The notes under the pieces: model-generated
Told to the model about the DNA's origin: nothing
The model's database searches: none
The model's input: only the letters and a program-made list of their open reading frames with translations
Translations under genes and position numbers: made by a program
Shown: positions 1-6,381 of the stretch, piece after piece
Layout: each line of letters begins with the position of its first letter
Numbering within the stretch: position 1 is the first letter of the stretch
DNA from: Bacteroidota bacterium
GTDB taxonomy: Bacteria > Bacteroidota > Rhodothermia > Rhodothermales > UBA10348
Direction of reading: 5' to 3'
Assembly (NCBI GenBank): GCA_022567305.1
Contig: JADFHF010000017.1
Location: 1-64,000, forward strand
DNA: 64,000 nucleotides

Positions 1-157
1 CCACATCGGTGGGCCAGTCCGCGTCAAGCGACCCGAAGACTGGAATTTCGGCCGTGTGTTGTGTGAGAACCCTGACTCCTCATATCGTTGGGCCGTTTAA
101 TGGTTGGTGGATCTACGTCCGCTTGACATTGGTGGCCATAAGCGTGTTATGCGCACG
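1..157. other. left-edge stretch without a supported gene
   Basis: No complete gene is visible. Just after the creatininase stop, read on the minus strand, there is a CATAAC motif resembling the start of an attC site, but I could not pair it convincingly with a second arm. A short minus-strand open frame runs off the left edge (about 26 codons, reading EIPVFGSLDADWPTDV near its end), but it has no start codon in the window. Confidence 0.4.
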
Positions 158-1183
158 TCATTTCCTCGCTTGGTGCTGTCTTTCTAACCATTCCTTCTGT
201 TGCAGCTCCCTCTTTGTGTCATGTGCACGAGAACGCTCCATGATTCCGTTGATCTCAGATATCTGGTACATGAAGTCCGCATACCGCGGGATCTCTCGCT
301 CGTCGAGACCATCGAGTATCGATAGCACCAGCTTCACGCGCGCGCTGATCGATTCTTGCAAGAGTTGCTCTCCTAGTTCAGCCGACGCGTGTCGTGGACT
401 GCCGAAATACCCCGGCCAGTCCTCTGCCTGTGCGAGGGGGACTAGCTCTAAAACGTCATGCGCCGTTACAGGTCTAGCCTCCATGATATCCGGAGGCACA
501 AGATCCGGCCGTAGATACCATACCGTGCTGTGCTCTCCAACCCCGGCATGGACCGTAAACCCATTCGCGGCGACACCTTCGTTCCCGATGGCCGCTTGTA
601 CAAGCGAATCACTCTTCGCTTCGACAAGCAGTCCCCACAGATGGACCATATGTCCGCCGTAGATGTCTCTGAAGTAGTCACCGGCCTCATCCAGTGCGCG
701 GTTGTGATCGGGACTCCCATGCGCGTGAATCACAAAGATCCATCGGAAGCCCTGCTCTCCGAATTCGGATGCCAGGTCCATGAACACGGCCCGAAGCGTC
801 GCCGGTCGCACGGCATACGTGCCGGGGAAGGCATACTTGTGCCCAATCTCATTCGCTCCCCCAGAGCCTAGTGGAATAGTGGGGAAAACCACGGCGGCCC
901 AGCCTGGACGATCCGCGATAGCCTTCGCCAGTTCATCGGTGAGGTATTCGTTATAGTAGCCATCCGCGAAAGAGGGGAGGTATGGACCATGCTCCTCTAG
1001 GATGCCGCCAGGAAGGAGCACCACCGTTCGTTCGTGGTCGAGCGCGCGGATCTGCTCGGTGTTGAGTTCGGCAAGCTGGTAAACCTGTGCGTACGTCTGG
1101 GCAGGCAGGATTACTATGAGGAGCCATAGGAGCAGGCTAGCCCACGCGTGGTACATAAACAGACGTGCAGGAGGAGTATTCAT
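158..1183 (-). CDS. exported creatininase-family amidohydrolase (likely integron cassette gene)
   Basis: Creatininase-family metal-dependent amidohydrolase of about 341 residues; the true substrate is unknown (the family includes creatininase and mycofactocin MftE-like enzymes). The sequence shows the metal-binding GGILEEHGPYLP motif about 60 residues in, a following FADG segment, an IHAHGSPDHN loop and a later HAGVGEHST motif, as in the family. An N-terminal hydrophobic stretch ending TYAQ predicts secretion or periplasmic location. I start at the internal ATG at 1183 (MNTPPARL) rather than 33 bases upstream: it has a GAGAG ribosome site and lies only 27 bases from the attC-like element at 1211-1331. 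That spacing is typical of a cassette gene. Confidence 0.8.
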   Translation of the reverse strand: MNTPPARLFMYHAWASLLLWLLIVILPAQTYAQVYQLAELNTEQIRALDHERTVVLLPGGILEEHGPYLPSFADGYYNEYLTDELAKAIADRPGWAAVVFPTIPLGSGGANEIGHKYAFPGTYAVRPATLRAVFMDLASEFGEQGFRWIFVIHAHGSPDHNRALDEAGDYFRDIYGGHMVHLWGLLVEAKSDSLVQAAIGNEGVAANGFTVHAGVGEHSTVWYLRPDLVPPDIMEARPVTAHDVLELVPLAQAEDWPGYFGSPRHASAELGEQLLQESISARVKLVLSILDGLDEREIPRYADFMYQISEINGIMERSRAHDTKRELQQKEWLERQHQARK

Positions 1184-1210
1184 GGTGACTCTCAGCGAAT
1201 ATGTTTGTGC

Positions 1211-1331
1211 GCACAACGAATAAGCTCAGCCGCCGCAAGCGGCAACAACGTTTGCAAGATGCAACAGAGACATTGAGTTTTGCAAACAGCAAGACCGTCG
1301 TGCTTGGGGTCGGCTGCAGCGGGGGTTAGGC
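1211..1331 (-). repeat. attC-like integron recombination site 1
   Basis: Imperfect inverted repeat just after the stop of the DUF1579-like gene. On the minus strand it begins with GCCTAAC, a perfect RYYYAAC box, and ends with GTTGTGC, one mismatch from GTTRRRY. The outer arms pair as GCTGCAGCCG against GCTCAGCCG, leaving a single extrahelical G, the hallmark by which integrases recognise the bottom strand. An inner GTTTGCAA/TTGCAAAC stem is also present. Length (about 121 bp) and position (25 bases after a stop codon, 27 before the next start) fit an attC site. Identification is by structure only. Confidence 0.7.
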
Positions 1332-1356
1332 GGCTACACCTTTGGTGCGCCGTAGC

Positions 1357-1923
1357 TCAGTCACGGCGACGATAAACGATCTCACGGTATTTACCTAACT
1401 CGTCACCGTTTGGACCCAGACGGTAGTTCACGTAGACGTAACCGTCCTCCGTCAGGGTTGCGACTCCTTTGAACGTGGGCTGTTGGCCCCCCGGTCCGAT
1501 CACAACCCAACGCCCCTTATCGTCAAAATTACTTTCGGCAATCGAGAACACGTTCGACTGATTACTGATGCCCATGCTCACGTAGTGCCCTTTGCTAGCA
1601 TCGAAACTATGCACCGCTCGCCAGTGGAAAGTCTGATCCTCACTCCGGTCATCAACCTCAAAGAAGCGGCCACCCATGATCATCCGCTGCTCAGAGATAA
1701 GTCTACTTTCGACAGGCTCACCGTCAGGGTCGGCCCAGATCCGAACGGTGGCGATATAGGAGCCGGCGAACTTCGCGAGGCGCTGCTGCTCTTCGCCCGG
1801 AGGCGCCCCTTTACTTACTGCTGAACCTTCCGGTGCTGTACGTGTCACTTGCGCGGCTGCTAGAGGCGACAAAAGCAAAGCGCTGAGCGCAGTGATGCAG
1901 AAAACGTAAATCCGACGTTCCAT
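1357..1923 (-). CDS. secreted DUF1579-like protein (likely integron cassette gene)
   Basis: Protein of 188 residues with a signal peptide ending in a run of alanines before QVTRTAPEG, so probably periplasmic or secreted. The mature part resembles DUF1579-type domains: a G-S-Y-I-A-T-V-R-I-W opening, MIMGGRFFEV in the middle and a closing KYREIVYRR strand. Function of the family is unknown. I start at the ATG at 1923, with GGAGAG four bases upstream, and not at the longer open frame reaching 2049, whose extra residues are Arg-rich and precede the signal peptide. It is followed by attC-like site 1 and preceded by a ~550-bp leader containing copy A of a repeated module, so it may carry its own promoter. 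Confidence 0.7.
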   Translation of the reverse strand: MERRIYVFCITALSALLLSPLAAAQVTRTAPEGSAVSKGAPPGEEQQRLAKFAGSYIATVRIWADPDGEPVESRLISEQRMIMGGRFFEVDDRSEDQTFHWRAVHSFDASKGHYVSMGISNQSNVFSIAESNFDDKGRWVVIGPGGQQPTFKGVATLTEDGYVYVNYRLGPNGDELGKYREIVYRRRD

Positions 1924-1978
1924 TTTGCTCTCCAATTTCGCTGTGTTTGTGCAGGCTGTGAACCGCCTAACATGTATT

Positions 1979-2190
1979 CTACGGACCGAGCGCAACAATG
2001 TCGCCAGGCTCCGAAAGATCCGGAATTCGTACAAGTGTAACAGCCACATACGGTTGACGCAATAAAGGAAGGCGTTAATTCGGTTCTACGTTTGGTGTCA
2101 CCAATCGGCATATTTCCCTCTTCGTATCACGCCGGTCGCATATCATGACTCAAATGATATTCAATTCAATGACCCAATAGTCGTGCTCAC
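1979..2190. repeat. dispersed non-coding repeat, copy A
   Basis: Diverged direct repeat whose partner lies at 3204-3414. Identical blocks occur in the same order and almost the same spacing: ACGGACCGA (1981), TACAAGTGTAACAGCCACA (2030-2048), ATCGGCA (2104), TTCGTATCAC (2121) and a CAATGACC-type block near the end. An AATCCCGTACGCGGTA block (2277) follows in both copies, but copy A carries about 85 extra bases before it. Both copies lie about 55-65 bases upstream of a minus-strand gene start. Confidence 0.8.
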
Positions 2191-2470
2191 ACGCAGCAAG
2201 CAATTCTTGGCCACTACGCAATGACACTCCTCTCGTGAGCGAGTTGACTAACGGAGCAGCCGCAAGCTGTGGGGTAAATCCCGTACGCGGTAGAAAGTCA
2301 AGTCATTTCTGTAATTCTTTGCCTGGCAGGGGATTACGGTGAGGGTTTTTCTTATTGTTAACACTCGTCCCAACATGCTCCCAAAAATCTTCTTTGTGAT
2401 TTCTAGAGTGGAGAAGAGCTTCAGGCCTGCGAGAAACGGACAAGCTATTGGCTGCCGATTCCTGACTGCG
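2191..2470. other. intergenic stretch, remainder of cassette leader
   Basis: No gene supported. Apart from the shared AATCCCGTACGCGGTA block at 2277-2292 I see no conserved feature. A TAACGGAGCAGCCGCAAGC segment near 2250 resembles one arm of an attC site, but no matching second arm was found. Confidence 0.4.
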
Positions 2471-2565
2471 TCTTAACGGTCAAGCTGAGCGGCGGACCGG
2501 GGCAGTGGTTCTGAAGGGACCGCCGGGGGGCCCCGAGTTCGTCCGGCTCCAGCGCTTTGTTATGA
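2471..2565 (-). repeat. attC-like integron recombination site 2
   Basis: Imperfect inverted repeat starting 12 bases after the stop of the gene at 2578. On the minus strand it opens with TCATAAC and closes with GTTAAGA. The arms align as TCATAAC..AAGCGCTGGAGC against TCTTAAC..AAGCTGAGC, so one G is extrahelical, the same asymmetry as in site 1. A GC-rich inner stem (GGGGC/GCCCC) completes it. About 95 bp, a usual attC length. Identified by structure, not by search. Confidence 0.65.
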
Positions 2566-2577
2566 GCCCCCTGTTCT

Positions 2578-3138
2578 TCACTCATCATCATCAACGTATC
2601 GCTGCCAGACATCGAGGTAAAGTTCTCTAAAAGGCACCCACGTATCTTGCTCCGATTGGGGATCATTCAGCCTAACGATATTCATCGTAATCTGTAGATT
2701 CTTCAAGGCGGTATCGAACTGGCTCTTGGTGCAGCTGAATTCTTGCATTACAGTCCTGCGGAGCGCTGTAGTATCCCACGGTTCTGCCGAAATTTTGTCA
2801 CTGATGTATTGAGCCAGTCTGTTGAGGCTTCGGACGTGTTTGTACGCTTGGGGAAAGTGAGTGTCGACCATGTAGTCCATGTCCATCAGTACTGCCAAGC
2901 CACCCTTGATCTTCCCGTAAAAGATGTCGTTTGGATATTCGGCAGGAAGCCGATTCTTCCATGTCCAGACGGCACTCATTTTCCGCCCCCAACCCGTTTC
3001 TCCCTCCTGCTTGTCGGGAAGATCAACGTTCTCCCATAAGGACGTATGCTCTACCTTCTCGCTAGGGAAAATCGTGCAAACCTTCACTTTTCTCACGAGC
3101 CGATGTGCTTGAGCAATCGTCTTTACCATGGTACTCAC
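2578..3138 (-). CDS. hypothetical protein resembling AlkZ-related winged-helix proteins
   Basis: Protein of up to 186 residues, no signal peptide. The segment FPNDIFYGK-like (residues ~65-77), the middle RLAQYI..PWDTTALRR and the end TALKNLQITMNIVRLND recall the C-terminal winged-helix part of AlkZ-related proteins; this is recalled family similarity, not a search, and the function is unproven. Two starts are possible: GTG at 3138 (GAGGG only 2-3 bases upstream) or ATG at 3129. It is followed by attC-like site 2, which suggests an integron cassette gene, and preceded by copy B of the repeated module. Confidence 0.6.
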   Translation of the reverse strand: MSTMVKTIAQAHRLVRKVKVCTIFPSEKVEHTSLWENVDLPDKQEGETGWGRKMSAVWTWKNRLPAEYPNDIFYGKIKGGLAVLMDMDYMVDTHFPQAYKHVRSLNRLAQYISDKISAEPWDTTALRRTVMQEFSCTKSQFDTALKNLQITMNIVRLNDPQSEQDTWVPFRELYLDVWQRYVDDDE

Positions 3139-3203
3139 TACCCTCGGTTCCTTAGCGGCTTTTTACGAGTCAGTCTTCAGGGTCCCTGCTCATAAGAGTT
3201 CTT

Positions 3204-3414
3204 CTACGGACCGATCGCTCTCAAATATTCGAAGCAGATGCGATCCTAAGTTGGTACAAGTGTAACAGCCACAAAGGTTTGATACAATAGAAAGCGCCGA
3301 CCATTCAGCACCAGTCTGGGTATCGCCCATCGGCAGATTACCGGTCTTCGTATCACTCCGGCCGCATATTAAAACTCAAATGAGGGACTATTCAATGACC
3401 TAATGGTCGCACTC
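3204..3414. repeat. dispersed non-coding repeat, copy B
   Basis: Partner of 1979-2190. The block ACGGACCGA starts at 3206 and TACAAGTGTAACAGCCACA at 3255, a 49-base interval identical to copy A. The next block, ATCGGCA at 3329, is 74 bases further, again as in copy A. It lies upstream of the AlkZ-related-like gene as copy A lies upstream of the DUF1579-like gene, so it may hold a shared promoter or a recombination tract. Confidence 0.8.
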
Positions 3415-3440
3415 CAATCCCGTACGCGGTACACGCACTG

Positions 3441-3644
3441 ATGAATATCTGGTCGGAAGTATTCGAATTAGACGGCTCTGTTTTAGGTAGCGGGCGAGCA
3501 AAAGTAGCTCGCCTCTTAACGCTCGGCAGGAACGGCAACATTGTGTTGCTGGATGCCGATCCGCTCGAGGACATCAAGAATAAGCAGACCGTCTGGTAAG
3601 TGCTCAAAGTCGGTTGAGTGTTCGGCCCGAAGGAGTTGCGGTAG
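3441..3644 (+). pseudogene. C-terminal remnant of an amidohydrolase
   Basis: One reading frame gives NIVLLDADPLEDIKNKQTVW, then TAA (3597), VLKVG, TGA (3615), VFGPKELR and a final TAG at 3642. The LLDADPLEDI-N pattern and a closing VLK-G-VF-P-L strand are the usual C-terminal end of imidazolonepropionase-type amidohydrolases. Two in-frame stops and the lack of the catalytic body mark it as a dead fragment. Residues upstream of about 3500 do not look family-specific. Orientation is opposite to the cassette-like genes on its left. Confidence 0.55.
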
Positions 3645-3713
3645 GAACGGAAATGATCGACGAGGCTCACGCTGTGGCCTGATGAGTGATCGCCACCGAC
3701 GCGTTAAACATCG

Positions 3714-4466
3714 GTGCCGCACGCGGCGCAAGACACAGGCGTCTTGGTCACGCAGCAGAACCGAAAATCCTTTTCCTGGACTATTCTGCCAGACGGATTT
3801 TCGACCTGCATTAGAAAAATCTCCTTCTTCGGGGAAGAAAGAGCACGTTCACTCGGTCTAAGACGCAAAGCCATCACACCCTTGAACGATTCGCTCATAG
3901 AAAGCACGATCTCGGAAATCCAGAATGGGGATTCAGATTCGTTCAGAACTTTATACGAGCATACCTCAGGATACGTGTATACGATCGCCTTGAGAATGCT
4001 TGGTCAGCGCGGTGACGCAGAGGAGGTCATGCAGGAAACTTTTATAACCGTGTTCCGCAAGATCCGGTCTTTTAGGCGAGATAGCTCCTTTCGAACATGG
4101 CTCTACCGGATTGTTATGAGAGAGTGCTTCGACCGGATCAGGCGTCGTCGACGATTATCCGAAAGCATGATGCCATGGAGCGAAAGCACGGTCGACGAAA
4201 CAGGACGACTCGCCATATCCGACGTAGCTCAACCGAATCTACTTCGCACCGAGTTAAAATCGCGTGTTGAGAAAGCCCTTCTGTCGATTCATCCCGATCT
4301 ACGATCGACGTTTGTCCTTAGAGACATCGAAGGTCTGTCTTACTCAGAGATCGGAAATGTTCTCGGATGTTCAGTCGGGACGGTGAGTTCGCGCCTCGCC
4401 AGGGCACGCAAACAGTTGGCTACTCAGTTGACAGCCGTTGGAATTGACGAAACTTACTTTGATTGA
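3714..4466 (+). CDS. ECF-type RNA polymerase sigma factor
   Basis: Sigma-70 family factor with region 2 (LYEHTSGYVYTIALRML, DAEEVMQETFITVFRKI, then RTWLYRIVMRECFDRIRRRRR) and region 4 (HPDLRSTFVLRDIEGLSYSE, then VGTVSSRLARARKQL). The annotated frame begins at 3714, but the first 56 residues are not sigma-like. The in-frame TTG at 3882 (LNDSLIESTI) gives a normal-sized ECF factor of about 194 residues and is my preferred start, though its ribosome site is weak. Three bases separate its stop from the anti-sigma gene, so the two are surely co-transcribed. Target promoters are unknown. Confidence 0.85.
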   Translation: MPHAAQDTGVLVTQQNRKSFSWTILPDGFSTCIRKISFFGEERARSLGLRRKAITPLNDSLIESTISEIQNGDSDSFRTLYEHTSGYVYTIALRMLGQRGDAEEVMQETFITVFRKIRSFRRDSSFRTWLYRIVMRECFDRIRRRRRLSESMMPWSESTVDETGRLAISDVAQPNLLRTELKSRVEKALLSIHPDLRSTFVLRDIEGLSYSEIGNVLGCSVGTVSSRLARARKQLATQLTAVGIDETYFD

Positions 4467-4469
4467 GTC

Positions 4470-5324
4470 ATGGACGAACAGCATATATCTGAAGCGGATC
4501 TGGTTGCCTTTTTTGACGGTGAGCTCGCAAGGTCTCGCAGGGAGTTCGTTGCCGAGCACGTCGCGTCGTGTAGCGCATGTCGTGACGAACTAGAAATTCA
4601 GACGCTCTCTCGCGCGGCTATTCAGTCCCTTCCCATGTCGCGTCCGTCTGACGAGGCCTGGACCATGATCGGACGTGAAGTAGAACGTATGAATCAGATG
4701 GACAATATTTCGATCTCAAGTAGATCTACGCGTCTTCGTCCGGTACGTGGTTTAAGAATGACTGTAGTAGCGGCCTCTGTTGCCCTCCTCGTTCTGAGTA
4801 TCGTCGTTTTGAATAGTCTCGTATTCAGTGGAGAAGACGTTGGGGCAGACGGTCCGCCCCTGCTCACCGCAACCACGCCCTTCGACTGGGGTCTCTTCTT
4901 AAACGATCTTGATCACCCGACCTCTGAATCCAGATTTGAAAGATCTTACTCGTTGACTCCGGTAAGTCTCGACAAGGCACTTCAAGCTACAGGTTTAGCT
5001 GCCACAGGATTCGGAGATCGTTTTCCCGCAAGTGTAAAAATTCAAAGCGCCCGGCTTGTAGAATTGCCAGGAGCGACGGCTACTCAGCTCGAATATGATT
5101 GGGACGGTGACCGTGTAATTGTTTTCTATCAGAGGAAGGAGACAGGGCTTGTTTTTAGTGGCTTTATCGCGACTCAAACTACCGTACGCGAGATACCATG
5201 CTTATCCGTTTATTGCGTCAACTATAGAGCCTTAGCTACGGAGTCGGTCGACGGCATATTTACCGTAATTGCCCGACGCGGGACGGATCTTGTAGAACAC
5301 GTTATCGAATACATCATCGACTGA
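4470..5324 (+). CDS. membrane anti-sigma factor with zinc-finger motif
   Basis: Residues 1-45 form an anti-sigma zinc-binding domain with H30-x3-C34-x2-C37 (HVASCSAC). A single transmembrane helix lies near residues 93-113, and about 170 residues follow on the outer side. This arrangement is that of ZAS-type anti-sigma factors, which hold the cognate sigma factor at the membrane until an envelope signal releases it. It starts three bases after the sigma gene stop. The outer domain is not recognised; it is rich in beta-like segments and has no evident enzymatic motif. Confidence 0.8.
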   Translation: MDEQHISEADLVAFFDGELARSRREFVAEHVASCSACRDELEIQTLSRAAIQSLPMSRPSDEAWTMIGREVERMNQMDNISISSRSTRLRPVRGLRMTVVAASVALLVLSIVVLNSLVFSGEDVGADGPPLLTATTPFDWGLFLNDLDHPTSESRFERSYSLTPVSLDKALQATGLAATGFGDRFPASVKIQSARLVELPGATATQLEYDWDGDRVIVFYQRKETGLVFSGFIATQTTVREIPCLSVYCVNYRALATESVDGIFTVIARRGTDLVEHVIEYIID

Positions 5325-5373
5325 GTTCGATCTCTGCATCCGAACTGACATCTCCCAAGCCGTACCAAGATCT

Positions 5374-6381
5374 GTGTTCAAAACCCATCGAGTCGGCAAT
5401 CACCTTGCCATGACGATCTTTACTCTCGTATGGGGGAGTAATTTTATTTTTGCGGAATTAGCCGTTCAAGAGATGACCCCTCTCGTATTCAGCGCGGCTC
5501 GATTTGCGCTGGGTGGAGCAACACTTGTAGCGCTTTACGGAATTTCGAAATGGTTCAATCAGAGAACAAAATCCACGGAAGCCAACGATATCAAATGGAC
5601 GATGAGAGACCTCGCCGTCGTCTATGTTGCAGCGATGTTGGGAGCCGTTATGGCTCCGTGGATGGGAATTGAAGGTCTTGCTCATACGAACGGAGCACGT
5701 GCGGCTCTGTGGTTAGCGTTTGCTCCACTCGTCTCCGGAATCCTCGGTCGGAGATTTAGAACCGAAAAGTTGGGAGTAGCAGGAATGGTTGGGGTTGCGT
5801 TAGGCCTCGTGGGTGGAGTCGTACTGGCTATCGATGGTATTCAGTCAAAGGCCGACTTTTGGATTGGAGATCTGCTGTTATTCGGATCCGTGCTGGCCGC
5901 TGTTGCCGAGCTACACCTGTTAAAACCCATCCTTTCGAAGCGATCTCCAATAAGAGTGATGATGCAGAGAACGGTTTTTGGAGGTCTAATTTATCTCCTT
6001 ATTGCCTTGCCAGCAGGTGTGGGTCTACCGTGGACTCAGCTGCCTGACATCGTATGGATCGCCCTCGCCTTCGGCGGAGTACTTGCTATTGGAATCGGTC
6101 ATTGGGTTCAAGGTTCGGCAATACGGACGATCGGTCCAACCCGAGTCGTGCTATACCATAACGTCGTACCCATCATAGCATTGCTCGCATCCGCATTGTT
6201 GGTCCAAGGTAGGCCGTCATTCGTGGAGTTGGTGGCCATCGTTCTCATCGTGCTGGGAATTGGAATGGTTCAGCTTACAGATACGAGACAATCTCACCAC
6301 GTTACCGAGGCTGAACGGACTGTGGTTTTATCAACATCGCAAATAATGAAACCCGAAATGGCAACCAGGCAAGCGTCATGA
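5374..6381 (+). CDS. EamA/DMT-family transporter
   Basis: Ten-helix drug/metabolite transporter-type integral membrane protein, 335 residues, with the family's opening FTLVWGSNFIFAELAV and two EamA repeats (about residues 10-150 and 165-300), each with a WG/GH-type signature. The substrate cannot be predicted. I use the GTG start at 5374, which keeps residues usually found before the first helix; ATG at 5410 is an alternative. The gene's TGA overlaps the ATG of the permease gene (ATGA at 6378-6381), so translation of the two is coupled. Confidence 0.85.
   Translation: MFKTHRVGNHLAMTIFTLVWGSNFIFAELAVQEMTPLVFSAARFALGGATLVALYGISKWFNQRTKSTEANDIKWTMRDLAVVYVAAMLGAVMAPWMGIEGLAHTNGARAALWLAFAPLVSGILGRRFRTEKLGVAGMVGVALGLVGGVVLAIDGIQSKADFWIGDLLLFGSVLAAVAELHLLKPILSKRSPIRVMMQRTVFGGLIYLLIALPAGVGLPWTQLPDIVWIALAFGGVLAIGIGHWVQGSAIRTIGPTRVVLYHNVVPIIALLASALLVQGRPSFVELVAIVLIVLGIGMVQLTDTRQSHHVTEAERTVVLSTSQIMKPEMATRQAS

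Noticed and set aside
60-160. attC site after the creatininase gene
   Set aside because: Only one R-box-like motif (CATAAC) is convincing; I could not find a pairing arm with an extrahelical base.
3511-3709. Third attC-like site (TCTTAACGC-TCGG paired with TTTAACGCGTCGG)
   Set aside because: The arms match for only about 11 bases, the element would be ~190 bp, and its middle is clearly the amidohydrolase remnant reading in the opposite direction.
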